Assembly (NCBI RefSeq): GCF_001650495.1
Contig: NZ_LWCS01000044.1
Span: 1 to 42,830, forward strand
Length of the DNA: 42,830 bases
From: Mycolicibacterium iranicum
GTDB lineage: Bacteria; Actinomycetota; Actinomycetes; Mycobacteriales; Mycobacteriaceae
Direction of reading: 5' to 3'
A program made the position numbers and the translations under genes. Below the pieces are notes generated by a model. It saw only the letters and a list, made by a program, of their open reading frames with translations. It had not been told where the DNA came from and made no database searches. The first letter of the stretch is position 1; every line of letters begins with the position of its first letter. Shown in pieces: positions 33,115-42,830 of this stretch.

Positions 33115-33360
33115 ATGGATCCCACAATCGCTGCCGGCGCACTCATCGGCGGTGGTCTGATCATGGCCGGCGGTGCTATCGGCGCCGGTATCGGTGACGG
33201 TATCGCCGGTAACGCGCTGATCGCGGGCATCGCCCGGCAGCCGGAGGCCCAGGGTCGTCTCTTCACACCGTTCTTCATCACGGTGGGTCTGGTCGAGGCC
33301 GCCTACTTCATCAACCTGGCTTTCATGGCACTGTTCGTCTTCGCCACGCCGGTCGGCTAA
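33115..33360 (+). CDS. atpE: F1Fo ATP synthase subunit c
   Basis: The 81-residue hairpin of two membrane helices forms the rotating c-ring. Proton-binding Glu61 (LVEAAYFI), Asp28 (GIGDG), Ala63 and Ile66 are all present; these are the residues of the bedaquiline site. They match the sensitive-type sequence (resistance substitutions at 28, 63 or 66 are absent). The glycine-rich helix 1 (IGGGLIMAGGAIGAGIG) and the RQPEAQG loop are standard. A strong AAGGAGG ribosome site fits the need for many copies per complex. Confidence 0.98.
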   Translation: MDPTIAAGALIGGGLIMAGGAIGAGIGDGIAGNALIAGIARQPEAQGRLFTPFFITVGLVEAAYFINLAFMALFVFATPVG

Positions 33361-33369
33361 TTCAGCGAC

Positions 33370-33885
33370 ATGAGTGAAGTGACATCGACGATCCTCGCCT
33401 CCGCCACGCTTGCGGCGGAGGAGGGGGGCGGGACGAGCAACTTCCTGCTCCCCAACGGCACCTTTTTCGCCGTGCTGCTCATCTTCCTGATCGTGCTCGG
33501 CGTGATCGCGAAATGGGTTGTGCCACCGATCAGCAAGGTGCTGGCCGAGCGTGAGGCGATGCTGGCCAAGACCGCCGCTGACAACCGCAAGTCGGCTGAA
33601 CAGGTGGCTGCGGCCCGGGAGGACTACGACAAGACCCTCGCCGAGGCGCGTGGCGAGGCCTCTTCGATCCGCGACGAGGCTCGGGTGGCCGGCCGTCAGA
33701 TCGTCGACGAAAAGCGTGCGACAGCCAGTGGTGAGGTTGCCGAGACGGTGAAAACAGCCGACGAGCAACTTTCGCAACAGGGTTCGGCAGCGCAATCGGA
33801 ACTGCAGTCGTCCGTGGACGGTCTGTCGGCCACGCTCGCGAGCCGAATCTTGGGTGTCGACGTGAAACCAGGTGGGAGCCAGTAG
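33370..33885 (+). CDS. atpF: F1Fo ATP synthase subunit b
   Basis: The 171-residue peripheral stalk subunit has one N-terminal membrane helix (FFAVLLIFLIVLGVIAKWVV, about residues 32-51), the conserved VPPISKVLAERE segment, and a long amphipathic coiled coil. It starts 9 nt after atpE and its stop is directly followed by the atpH ATG. With the b-delta fusion encoded next, it forms the unequal pair of stalk helices typical of mycobacteria. Confidence 0.96.
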   Translation: MSEVTSTILASATLAAEEGGGTSNFLLPNGTFFAVLLIFLIVLGVIAKWVVPPISKVLAEREAMLAKTAADNRKSAEQVAAAREDYDKTLAEARGEASSIRDEARVAGRQIVDEKRATASGEVAETVKTADEQLSQQGSAAQSELQSSVDGLSATLASRILGVDVKPGGSQ

Positions 33886-35223
33886 ATGTCGACATTCATC
33901 GGACAGCTGATCGGCTTTGCCGTCATCGTTTTCATCATCGTGAAATGGGTCGTGCCACCCGTACGCAACTTGATGCACAAGCAGCAGGAGGCGGTACGGA
34001 TCGCGCTGGCCGAGAGCGCGGAAGCCAGCAAGAAGCTGGCCGATGCCGACGCGATGCACGCCAAGGCGGTCGCGGATGCGAAATCCGACGGGCAGAAGGT
34101 CACCAACGAGGCGCGGCAGGATTCGGAACGAATCGCAGCTCAGCTCGCCGAGCAGGCCGATGCCGAAGCGGAGCGCATCAAGAGCCAAGGCGCCCAACAG
34201 GTTCAGCTGATGCGCCAGCAGCTGATCCGCCAGCTCCGCTCGGGCCTCGGCGCCGAGTCGGTACAGAAGGCCGAAGACATCGTGCGAAATTACGTCGCCG
34301 ATCCGGCCGCGCAGGCCTCTACGGTCGACCGCTTCCTGGAGGAACTCGACGCGATGGCGCCGAGCCCCGTGGTTCTGGAAGCCGGTGCATCGCTGAATCT
34401 GCGCGCCGCAAGTCGCGAAGCGCTCGCCGAGGTGGTCAAGAAGTTCGAGTCCGTCGCCGACGGTGCCGACAGTGCAACACTGACCACGCTGGCCGAGGAA
34501 CTCGCTTCCGTCGCCAGGCTTTTGCTCAAGGAGCCCACGCTCAACAAGCACCTCGCAGAACCGGCCGACGACGCGGCACCCAAGGTGCGCATCGTCGAGC
34601 GTCTCTTCGAGGGCAAGGTCGACGGCACGACGCTGGATCTCCTCAAGACCGCAGTCGCACAGCGCTGGTCGGATGAGGCGAATCTCGTGGACGCCCTCGA
34701 ACACGTGTCGCGACTGGCACTGCTGGTGCGCGCGGAGCGCGACGGGCAAGGCGAAGAGGTCGAAGATCAGCTGTTCCGCTTCGGCCGCGTGCTGGATGCC
34801 GAATCGGAGCTGAGTCGGCTGCTCTCCGACACCACGGTGCCCACGGAGAAGCGTGTCGAGCTGCTGAAGAAGGTGCTCGACAGCGGCGGTGGAGTGAACG
34901 GCACCGCGGCGGCCCTGTTGACGCAGACCGTCGAACTGCTTCGCGGCGAGCCCGCCCACAACGCGGTCAACGACCTGGCCGAGCTGGCGGTCTCCCGCCG
35001 CGGCGAGGCCGTTGCGCAGGTCACCGCAGCCGCAGAGCTGACCCCCGAGCAGCGCACCCGGCTCACCGAGGTGCTCAGCCGGATCTACGGCACTCCGGTA
35101 TCGGTCCAGCTCGAAGTGGACCCCGATCTTCTCGGCGGTCTGCTGATCACCGTCGGCGACGAGGTCATCGACGGCTCCATCTCATCGCGGTTGGCCGCGG
35201 CCCGTGCAGGGCTGCCGGACTGA
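33886..35223 (+). CDS. atpH: F1Fo ATP synthase b-delta fusion subunit
   Basis: The 445-residue product fuses a second b-type stalk (membrane helix LIGFAVIVFIIVKWVVPPVR near the N-terminus, coiled coil to about 110) with a linker and a C-terminal delta (OSCP) domain. The delta domain ends SVQLEVDPDLLGGLLITVGD, EVIDGSISSRL, the delta signature. This fusion is an established feature of mycobacterial ATP synthase, so it is not an assembly artefact. The ATG follows the atpF stop without a gap. Confidence 0.96.
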   Translation: MSTFIGQLIGFAVIVFIIVKWVVPPVRNLMHKQQEAVRIALAESAEASKKLADADAMHAKAVADAKSDGQKVTNEARQDSERIAAQLAEQADAEAERIKSQGAQQVQLMRQQLIRQLRSGLGAESVQKAEDIVRNYVADPAAQASTVDRFLEELDAMAPSPVVLEAGASLNLRAASREALAEVVKKFESVADGADSATLTTLAEELASVARLLLKEPTLNKHLAEPADDAAPKVRIVERLFEGKVDGTTLDLLKTAVAQRWSDEANLVDALEHVSRLALLVRAERDGQGEEVEDQLFRFGRVLDAESELSRLLSDTTVPTEKRVELLKKVLDSGGGVNGTAAALLTQTVELLRGEPAHNAVNDLAELAVSRRGEAVAQVTAAAELTPEQRTRLTEVLSRIYGTPVSVQLEVDPDLLGGLLITVGDEVIDGSISSRLAAARAGLPD

Positions 35224-35273
35224 CCCCCAGAACTCGAGCAGAAACAAACACAGAGGCAGGAAGACGAAAAGCC

Positions 35274-36923
<1,650 letters not shown>

Positions 36924-36957
36924 AGTCGGAAAGACACTGAAGGGTCTGGAGAGCTAG

Positions 36958-37890
36958 ATGGCTGCAACACTGCGCGAGCTACGCGGGCGCATCCGTTCCG
37001 CCGGGTCGATCAAAAAGATCACCAAGGCCCAGGAACTGATCGCAACATCGCGGATCGCCAAGGCGCAGGCCCGAGTCGAGGCGGCTCGGCCCTACAGCAC
37101 CGAGATCACCAACATGCTCACCGAGCTCGCCAGCGCCAGCGCGCTCGACCATCCGCTGCTCGTTCCGCGGGAGAACCCGCGGCGCGCAGCGGTGCTGGTG
37201 GTGTCGTCTGATCGCGGGCTGTGCGGTGCGTACAACGCCAACGTGCTGCGTCAGTCCGAGGAGCTGTTCTCGCTGCTGCGGGAAGAGGGCAAAGAACCGG
37301 TTCTCTATACGGTCGGGCGAAAGGCATTGGGCTACTTCAGCTTCCGCCAGCGCGAGGTCGTCGAGTCGTGGTCGGGCTTCTCTGAGCGCCCCACCTACGA
37401 GAGTGCGCGGGAAATCGCCGACACCCTGGTGACTGCGTTCATGTCCGGCGCTGACGACGAAGGCGACGACGCCGGTGCGGACGGCATTCTCGGCGTCGAC
37501 GAACTGCACATCGTCTTCACGGAGTTCCGGTCGATGCTGTCGCAGTCGTCGGTGGCTCGACGGATCGCGCCGATGGTGGTCGAGTACGTCGGCGACGACG
37601 AGCCCGAGGACGGCCCGCAGACGCTGTTCTCGTTCGAGCCGGACGCCGAGACGCTGTTCGACGCACTGCTGCCGCGCTATGTGGCGACCCGTGTGTACGC
37701 CGCGTTGCTGGAGGCCGCGGCGTCGGAGTCGGCTTCCCGACGTCGCGCCATGAAGTCGGCGACCGACAACGCGGACGACCTGATCAAGGCGCTGACCCTG
37801 GCGGCGAACCGGGAACGTCAGGCGCAGATCACCCAAGAAATCAGCGAAATCGTCGGTGGCGCCAACGCGCTCGCCGACGCGAGCAAGTAG
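36958..37890 (+). CDS. atpG: F1Fo ATP synthase subunit gamma
   Basis: The 310-residue central rotor shaft has conserved N-terminal (LRGRIRSAGSIKKITKAQEL) and C-terminal (RQAQITQEISEIVGGANAL) coiled-coil helices. The insert SGADDEGDDAGADG (about residues 162-176) is the mycobacteria-specific gamma loop that influences coupling and ATP synthesis. GGTCTGGAGAGCT precedes the ATG. Confidence 0.97.
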   Translation: MAATLRELRGRIRSAGSIKKITKAQELIATSRIAKAQARVEAARPYSTEITNMLTELASASALDHPLLVPRENPRRAAVLVVSSDRGLCGAYNANVLRQSEELFSLLREEGKEPVLYTVGRKALGYFSFRQREVVESWSGFSERPTYESAREIADTLVTAFMSGADDEGDDAGADGILGVDELHIVFTEFRSMLSQSSVARRIAPMVVEYVGDDEPEDGPQTLFSFEPDAETLFDALLPRYVATRVYAALLEAAASESASRRRAMKSATDNADDLIKALTLAANRERQAQITQEISEIVGGANALADASK

Positions 37891-37915
37891 AAGCCCCGTA
37901 GGAAGCGAAGAGAAT

Positions 37916-39343
37916 ATGACTGCTACCGCAGAGAAGACCGCAGGCCGGGTCGTCCGCATCACGGGCCCCGTGGTCGACGTGGAGTTCCCGCGAGGCTCCG
38001 TGCCTGAATTGTTCAACGCGTTGCACGCCGACATCTCCTACAAGGAGCTGTCGAAGACCCTGACGCTGGAGGTCGCGCAACACCTCGGGGACAACCTGGT
38101 GCGCACCATCTCCATGCAGCCCACCGACGGCCTCGTCCGCGGAGTCGAGGTGACTGACACTGGCAACTCGATCTCGGTTCCGGTCGGCGACGGCGTCAAG
38201 GGCCACGTTTTCAACGCCCTCGGCGACTGCCTCGACGAGCCGGGCTACGGCAAAGACTTCGAGCACTGGTCGATCCACCGCAAGCCGCCGGCCTTCGCCG
38301 ACCTCGAGCCTCGTACCGAGATGTTGGAGACGGGCCTCAAGGTCGTCGACCTGCTCACCCCGTATGTGCGCGGCGGCAAGATCGCCCTGTTCGGCGGTGC
38401 CGGCGTGGGCAAGACGGTGCTCATCCAGGAGATGATCAACCGCATCGCCCGCAACTTCGGTGGTACCTCGGTGTTCGCCGGCGTCGGTGAGCGCACCCGT
38501 GAGGGCAACGACCTTTGGGTCGAACTCGAGGACGCCAACGTGCTCAAGGACACCGCGCTGGTGTTCGGTCAGATGGACGAGCCGCCGGGCACTCGTATGC
38601 GCGTGGCGCTGTCGGCGCTGACGATGGCGGAGTTCTTCCGCGACGAGCAGGGCCAGGACGTGCTGCTGTTCATCGACAACATCTTCCGGTTCACGCAGGC
38701 CGGGTCGGAGGTGTCGACACTGCTCGGCCGTATGCCGTCCGCCGTGGGCTACCAGCCCACGCTGGCCGACGAGATGGGCGAGCTTCAGGAGCGCATCACC
38801 TCGACTCGCGGTAAGTCGATCACCTCGATGCAGGCCGTTTACGTGCCCGCTGACGACTACACCGACCCCGCCCCGGCGACGACGTTCGCCCACCTGGACG
38901 CGACCACGGAGCTTTCTCGTGCCGTGTTCTCGAAGGGCATCTTCCCGGCGGTGGATCCGCTGGCCTCGTCCTCGACGATCCTCGACCCGGCTGTCGTGGG
39001 CGACGAGCACTACCGCGTGGCCCAGGAAGTCATCCGAATCCTGCAGCGCTACAAGGATCTTCAGGACATCATCGCCATCCTCGGTATCGACGAGCTTGCC
39101 GAAGAGGACAAGCAGTTGGTGAACCGCGCTCGCCGTATCGAGCGCTTCCTGAGCCAGAACATGATGGCGGCCGAGCAGTTCACCGGCCAGCCGGGCTCGA
39201 CGGTGCCGTTGAAGGAGACCATCGAGGCGTTCGACAAGCTCACCAAGGGCGATTTCGATCATCTGCCCGAGCAGGCGTTCTTCCTGATCGGTGGTCTCGA
39301 CGACCTGGCGAAGAAGGCCGAGAGCCTCGGCGCCAAGTTGTGA
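37916..39343 (+). CDS. atpD: F1Fo ATP synthase subunit beta
   Basis: The 475-residue catalytic subunit has Walker A GGAGVGKT (about residues 160-167), the catalytic glutamate in GVGERTREGNDL (about 190), Walker B VLLFIDNIFRFTQAGSEVS and the DELSEED-equivalent IDELAEEDKQLV. ATG 37916, preceded by GGAAGCGAAGAG, is preferred to the longer in-frame start at 37856 inside atpG. Confidence 0.98.
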   Translation: MTATAEKTAGRVVRITGPVVDVEFPRGSVPELFNALHADISYKELSKTLTLEVAQHLGDNLVRTISMQPTDGLVRGVEVTDTGNSISVPVGDGVKGHVFNALGDCLDEPGYGKDFEHWSIHRKPPAFADLEPRTEMLETGLKVVDLLTPYVRGGKIALFGGAGVGKTVLIQEMINRIARNFGGTSVFAGVGERTREGNDLWVELEDANVLKDTALVFGQMDEPPGTRMRVALSALTMAEFFRDEQGQDVLLFIDNIFRFTQAGSEVSTLLGRMPSAVGYQPTLADEMGELQERITSTRGKSITSMQAVYVPADDYTDPAPATTFAHLDATTELSRAVFSKGIFPAVDPLASSSTILDPAVVGDEHYRVAQEVIRILQRYKDLQDIIAILGIDELAEEDKQLVNRARRIERFLSQNMMAAEQFTGQPGSTVPLKETIEAFDKLTKGDFDHLPEQAFFLIGGLDDLAKKAESLGAKL

Positions 39344-39415
39344 TGAGCGGTTGCGCGAGGGCTCGGGTGGCTGAGCCCGTTTTCCTGACAATCAACGCGG
39401 CGAAGGTGGTGTGAC

Positions 39416-39781
39416 ATGGCGGAACTACACGTCGAGATCGTCGCCGTGGAGCGCGAGTTGTGGTCGGGTGACGCGACGTTCGTGTTCACCCGCACCACCG
39501 CGGGCGAGATCGGGATCCTGCCGCGGCACATCCCGCTCGTCGCGCAGCTCGTCGATGACGCCATGGTGCGCGTCGAGCGCGAGGGCGAAGACGACCTGCG
39601 CATCGCGGTCGACGGCGGATTCCTCTCTGTGACCGAGGAAGCTGTCCGGATCCTCGTCGAGAATGCCGAGTTCGAATCGGAGATCAACGCCGACAGCGCG
39701 AAGCAGGACTCGGAGTCCGATGACGAGCGGACCGCGGCATGGGGTCGGGCGCGTCTGCGCGCCCTCGGCCAACTGGACTGA
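39416..39781 (+). CDS. atpC: F1Fo ATP synthase subunit epsilon
   Basis: The 121-residue subunit has the N-terminal beta-barrel (LHVEIVAVERELWSGDATFV, GEIGILPRHIPLVAQL) and a short C-terminal helical part, as in mycobacteria, where the C-terminus is shorter than in E. coli. It couples the rotor to the c-ring and restrains hydrolysis. It is the last gene of the atp operon, 72 nt after atpD. Confidence 0.96.
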   Translation: MAELHVEIVAVERELWSGDATFVFTRTTAGEIGILPRHIPLVAQLVDDAMVRVEREGEDDLRIAVDGGFLSVTEEAVRILVENAEFESEINADSAKQDSESDDERTAAWGRARLRALGQLD

Positions 39782-39787
39782 TCGCGG

Positions 39788-40234
39788 ATGAGCGCGTCCA
39801 TGCTGTTCATGGTCGCGCTCGTCGGCGTGCTCCTCCTCGTCGTCGTCGCCCTGAGCTACCGGCTGTGGAAGCTGCGCCAGGTGGGTGGGACGGCGGCGAT
39901 CCTGCGGGATGTCCCCGCCGTGGGTGGTCACGGATGGCGCCACGGCGTCATGCGGTATCGCGGCGGCGAGGCCGGCTTCTACCGGCTGTCGAGTTTGCGT
40001 TGGTGGCCAGATCGCACGTTGACCCGGCGCGGCCTCGAGGTCGTGTCCCGGAGGGCGCCCCGGGGCGACGAATTCGACATCATGACCGATGAGATCGTCG
40101 TCCTGGAGTTGCGTGATACCGGCCCAGAACGGGGCCGTGGGTACGAGATCGCGCTGGATCGAGGAGCGTTGACAGCCTTCACCTCATGGGTGGAATCACG
40201 GCCGTCGCCGCGCACGCGGCGCCGGTCCTATTGA
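39788..40234 (+). CDS. DUF2550 single-pass membrane protein (Rv1312 type)
   Basis: The 148-residue product has one N-terminal membrane helix (LFMVALVGVLLLVVVALSYRLW, about residues 6-27), then a soluble domain with GGTAAILRDVP, HGWRHGVMRYRGGEAGFYRL and a basic tail. This family follows atpC in mycobacteria; its function is unknown. It begins 6 nt after the atpC stop, probably in the same transcript, and its last 7 nt overlap the convergent adenosyltransferase gene. Confidence 0.85.
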   Translation: MSASMLFMVALVGVLLLVVVALSYRLWKLRQVGGTAAILRDVPAVGGHGWRHGVMRYRGGEAGFYRLSSLRWWPDRTLTRRGLEVVSRRAPRGDEFDIMTDEIVVLELRDTGPERGRGYEIALDRGALTAFTSWVESRPSPRTRRRSY

Positions 40235-40848
40235 GTTCTAGGCGGGCTGTTGAGTTCTCCGAACTCGCCTTCCTGTTGACGCTTTCCTCCCGGTTGCCAC
40301 AGGACATCGCCCTCCGGATTGGCCACCCGCGACAGGATGAACAGCAGGTCAGAAAGTCTGTTGAGGTACTTGGCGGGAAGCACGCTCACTGAGTCGCCAT
40401 AGGTGTCGATGGCGTGCCACGCGGATCGTTCCGCTCGCCGAGCAACCGTCCTGGCGACGTGCAGAAGGGCTGACAGGGATGTGCCGCCGGGCAAGATGAA
40501 CGAGTTCAGCGCCGGTAGCGGCTCGTTGAACTCGTCGCACCATGATTCGAGCCTGTCGATGTAGCTTTGGTGAATCCGCAGCGGGGGATACTCGGGGTTC
40601 TCGACCACAGGCGTCGACAGGTCGGCGCCCGCGTCGAACAGGTCGTTCTGGATCTGACGCAGAACCTCAAGAATTCGCTCGTCGGGATTACCCAAAGCGA
40701 CCGCGACGCCGAGTGCGGCGTTGACCTCGTCACAGTCGGCGTAGGCCGCCAGGCGTGCATCGTTCTTCGAAACTCGGCTGAAGTCGCTGAGGCCCGTCGT
40801 GCCATCGTCGCCGGTCCGCGTATAGATTCGCGTCAGGTGGACTGCCAT
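40228..40848 (-). CDS. Cob(I)alamin adenosyltransferase (PduO/MMAB type)
   Basis: The 206-residue product forms adenosylcobalamin from cob(I)alamin and ATP for B12-dependent mutases. The ATP-binding N-terminus RIYTRTGDDGTTGLSDFSR (about residues 7-25) and the C-terminal HVARTVARRAERSAW followed by YLNRLSDLLFILSR are diagnostic of the PduO family. ATG 40848 gives the usual N-terminus MAVHLTRIYTRTGD. Longer in-frame readings antisense to murA are rejected. It overlaps the DUF2550 gene tail to tail and is divergent from murA. Confidence 0.93.
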   Translation of the reverse strand: MAVHLTRIYTRTGDDGTTGLSDFSRVSKNDARLAAYADCDEVNAALGVAVALGNPDERILEVLRQIQNDLFDAGADLSTPVVENPEYPPLRIHQSYIDRLESWCDEFNEPLPALNSFILPGGTSLSALLHVARTVARRAERSAWHAIDTYGDSVSVLPAKYLNRLSDLLFILSRVANPEGDVLWQPGGKRQQEGEFGELNSPPRTQ

Positions 40849-40894
40849 GGTCGAAACGGTACCGGGATGCGCCGGAGGCCCGCGGCTCGGCAGC

Positions 40895-40923
40895 CTGACA
40901 TGGTCCGGCGCGCTGTTTACACT
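40895..40923 (+). promoter_or_regulatory. murA promoter giving a leaderless mRNA
   Basis: CTGACA (40895-40900) and TACACT (40918-40923) are 17 nt apart, a good match to the consensus. The predicted start falls at or 1 nt before the GTG at 40931, and no ribosome site precedes it. Confidence 0.6.
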
Positions 40924-40930
40924 AACCGGC

Positions 40931-42184
40931 GTGAGCGACCGATTCGTGGTGACCGGCGGTGGCCGGTTGTCGGGTGAAGTTGCCGTCGGGGGCGCCAAGA
41001 ACAGCGTGCTCAAGCTGATGGCCGCCGCACTGCTCGCCGAAGGCACCAGCACGATCACCAACTGTCCCGACATTCTGGACGTCCCGTTGATGGCCGAGGT
41101 CCTGCGCGGTCTCGGCGCGACGGTCGAACTCGACGGCGACACCGTCCGCATCACTTCGCCCGATGAACTGAAGTACGACGCAGACTTCGCCGCGGTGCGG
41201 CAGTTCCGCGCTTCGGTCTGCGTCCTCGGCCCGCTGGTGGGTCGATGCAAGAAGGCCAACGTGGCCCTGCCGGGTGGGGACGCGATCGGGTCGCGGCCTC
41301 TCGACATGCACCAGGCCGGCCTCCGACAGCTGGGTGCCCGGTGCAACATCGAGCACGGATGTGTGGTCGCCGAGGCCGATCACCTGCGTGGCGCAGAGAT
41401 TCAGCTTGAGTTCCCCTCGGTCGGTGCCACGGAGAACATCCTGATGGCCGCAGTCCTGGCCGAAGGGGTCACCACGATCCACAATGCCGCCAGGGAGCCG
41501 GACGTCGTCGACCTCTGCACGATGCTCAACCAGATGGGCGCGCAGATCACCGGCGCTGGATCCTCGACGATGACGATCACCGGTGTCGATCGCCTGTATC
41601 CGACGGAGCATCGGGTGATCGGGGACCGGATCGTTGCCGCCACGTGGGGGATAGCTGCTGCGATGACGCGCGGCGACATCTCGGTCACCGGCGTAGATCC
41701 GGCACATCTGCAGTTGGTGCTGCACAAACTGCACGACGCAGGCGCAACCGTGACGCAGACCGATGATGGGTTCCGCGTTGTGCAGTACGAACGGCCTAAG
41801 GCCGTCAATGTCGCGACGCTGCCGTTCCCCGGATTTCCAACAGATTTGCAGCCGATGGCCATCGGTTTGGCGGCGATCGCGGACGGGACGTCGATGATCA
41901 CCGAGAATGTGTTCGAAGCGCGATTCCGGTTCGTCGAGGAGATGATCAGGCTCGGGGCAGACGCACGAACCGACGGTCATCACGCGGTCATCCGCGGCAT
42001 CCCGCAACTGTCGAGTGCGCCCGTGTGGTCCTCGGATATTCGCGCCGGCGCCGGCCTGGTGCTCGCCGGGCTCGTCGCCGATGGCGACACGGAGGTGCAC
42101 GACGTCTTTCACATCGACCGCGGGTATCCGAAGTTCGTGGAAAATCTCGTCGCATTGGGCGCGGAGATCGAGCGAATCGCGTAG
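40931..42184 (+). CDS. murA: UDP-N-acetylglucosamine 1-carboxyvinyltransferase
   Basis: The 417-residue enzyme adds enolpyruvate to UDP-GlcNAc, the first committed step of peptidoglycan synthesis. The fold markers are GGAKNSVLKLMAA (about residues 19-31), FRASVCVLGPLVGR and the active-site loop ALPGGDAIGSRPLDMH. The loop residue is Asp (D, about 117), where E. coli has Cys115, which is why mycobacterial MurA is insensitive to fosfomycin. GTG 40931 is used; 40847 in frame would add an unlikely extension. It is followed by the rRNA operon, as in other mycobacteria. Confidence 0.97.
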   Translation: MSDRFVVTGGGRLSGEVAVGGAKNSVLKLMAAALLAEGTSTITNCPDILDVPLMAEVLRGLGATVELDGDTVRITSPDELKYDADFAAVRQFRASVCVLGPLVGRCKKANVALPGGDAIGSRPLDMHQAGLRQLGARCNIEHGCVVAEADHLRGAEIQLEFPSVGATENILMAAVLAEGVTTIHNAAREPDVVDLCTMLNQMGAQITGAGSSTMTITGVDRLYPTEHRVIGDRIVAATWGIAAAMTRGDISVTGVDPAHLQLVLHKLHDAGATVTQTDDGFRVVQYERPKAVNVATLPFPGFPTDLQPMAIGLAAIADGTSMITENVFEARFRFVEEMIRLGADARTDGHHAVIRGIPQLSSAPVWSSDIRAGAGLVLAGLVADGDTEVHDVFHIDRGYPKFVENLVALGAEIERIA

Positions 42185-42218
42185 CGTCGGGAGGCTGAAC
42201 GGCCTCTGCGCTGGGCAT

Positions 42219-42247
42219 TTGGGCCATTGGCCGACGCCGCGTAGTAT
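42219..42247 (+). promoter_or_regulatory. Candidate upstream rRNA promoter
   Basis: TTGGGC (42219-42224) and TAGTAT (42242-42247) are separated by 17 nt. The site lies 35 nt after the murA stop and would start transcription near 42254, upstream of the main rRNA promoter. Confidence 0.5.
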
Positions 42248-42306
42248 TTCCGTCAGAAGCCGGAAGGCCGGTCCGATCGGACAACGAACGGATCGAATAG
42301 CCAGGC

Positions 42307-42335
42307 TTGACTACCTTGCCGATATGAAGTAAGCT
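42307..42335 (+). promoter_or_regulatory. Main rRNA operon promoter (P1/PCL1 type)
   Basis: TTGACT (42307-42312) and TAAGCT (42330-42335) are 17 nt apart and are followed by GGCAGGGTTGCCC. The arrangement matches the conserved mycobacterial rrn promoter next to the 16S leader. Predicted start near 42342. Confidence 0.8.
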
Positions 42336-42360
42336 GGCAGGGTTGCCCGAAACAGGGCTC

Positions 42361-42390
42361 TGTTGTTTGAGAACTCAATAGTGTGTTTGG
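42361..42390 (+). promoter_or_regulatory. rRNA leader antitermination (BoxA-like) region
   Basis: TGTTGTTTGAGAACTCAATA and the GTGTGTTTGG after it form the conserved mycobacterial rRNA leader segment that contains the BoxA/BoxC-type antitermination signals. U-rich sequence and pairing segments for RNase III processing follow, up to about 42535. Confidence 0.6.
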
Positions 42391-42537
42391 TGGTTTTTGT
42401 TTGTTGTTTTTGTCGTGCCCCGGATTTTCCCGTTTGTGGGGTGCGGCGTGTTTTTTTGGATGCCAGTTTTGGTGTCTGTTGTTTGTGATCGGATTTTTCT
42501 GATTCGAATTCTGCCTTGCCTGTGGGTGAGGGGTTTT

Positions 42538-42830
42538 TGTTTGGAGAGTTTGATCCTGGCTCAGGACGAACGCTGGCGGCGTGCTTAACACATGCAAGTC
42601 GAACGGACCTTCGGGTTAGTGGCGAACGGGTGAGTAACACGTGGGTGATCTGCCCTGCACTTTGGGATAAGCCTGGGAAACTGGGTCTAATACCGGATAG
42701 GACTACGCACTGCATGGTGTGTGGTGGAAAGCTTTTGCGGTGTGGGATGGGCCCGCGGCCTATCAGCTTGTTGGTGGGGTGATGGCCTACCAAGGCGACG
42801 ACGGGTAGCCGGCCTGAGAGGGTGACCGGC
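42538..42830 (+). rRNA. rrs: 16S ribosomal RNA (5' part, truncated by the window)
   Basis: GAGTTTGATCCTGGCTCAGG (from 42546) and ACGCTGGCGGCGTGCTTAAC are the conserved 5' 16S sequences, and GGTGAGTAACACGTGGG and TAATACCGGATAGGACTACG follow. The V1 hairpin is short (GGACCTTCGGGTTAG). The mature 5' end is placed at about 42538 by alignment with E. coli numbering and may be off by a few nt. The gene runs off the window after about 290 nt. Confidence 0.97.

Noticed and set aside
33886..35223. Fusion of atpF-like and atpH genes as an assembly error or novel fusion
   Set aside because: The b-delta fusion is a known, conserved feature of mycobacterial ATP synthase.

Overview
The window comes from a mycobacterium, most likely a rapid-growing Mycolicibacterium-type species. 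Evidence: high GC, GTG starts with 4-nt GTGA overlaps, TANNNT -10 boxes placed for leaderless transcripts, an MspA-family porin, a decaprenyl-phosphate GlcNAc-1-phosphate transferase, the b-delta fusion of the ATP synthase, and murA followed by a 16S rRNA gene. From 14,966 to the end the gene order is the conserved mycobacterial one (argS-lysA-hom-thrC-thrB-rho ... rpmE-prfA-prmC-sua5-wecA-atpI-atpBEFHAGDC-DUF2550-ATR-murA-rrs).

Layout. (1) 1-4,857: variable chromosomal genes: the end of a proline-rich protein, a small secreted protein, a decayed secreted-protein gene, a flavin oxidoreductase lacking its redox cysteines, a small zinc-ribbon protein, an MspA-like porin, and a divergent TspO/MarR pair. 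(2) 4,858-14,724: a compact integrated element of about 9.84 kb in the 3' end of a tRNA-Arg(CCG) gene, bounded by 23-nt direct repeats. It carries a tyrosine integrase, an excisionase-like protein, a RepA-type AAA ATPase followed by a dense iteron-like hexamer cluster, a WhiB-like protein, two small phage-type genes, an HK97-fold capsid with two small genes, and a two-gene cargo operon on the other strand encoding a membrane-anchored pentapeptide-repeat protein and an unknown partner. Portal, large terminase, protease and tail genes are absent, so it resembles phiRv1/phiRv2-like or capsid-carrying phage satellites, not a complete prophage. (3) 14,966-23,665: argS, the lysine/threonine biosynthesis operon lysA-hom-thrC-thrB, and rho. 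(4) 23,701-27,216: an accessory block between rho and rpmE: a MarR regulator divergent from a maleylpyruvate-isomerase-like protein, and a TetR regulator divergent from a FadD17-like acyl-CoA synthetase. (5) 27,366-40,234: rpmE, prfA, prmC, sua5, wecA and the complete F1Fo ATP synthase operon. (6) 40,228-42,830: cobalamin adenosyltransferase, murA, the rRNA promoter/leader region and the first ~290 nt of 16S rRNA.

The most interesting material is in the element: a candidate replication origin next to its helicase gene, paired integrase-arm-like sites at both ends with identical 11-nt spacing, a capsid gene with no visible packaging machinery, and an uncharacterised membrane pentapeptide cargo operon that is a candidate phage-interference or host-fitness module. 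All functional statements rest on reading motifs by eye; no similarity search was run.
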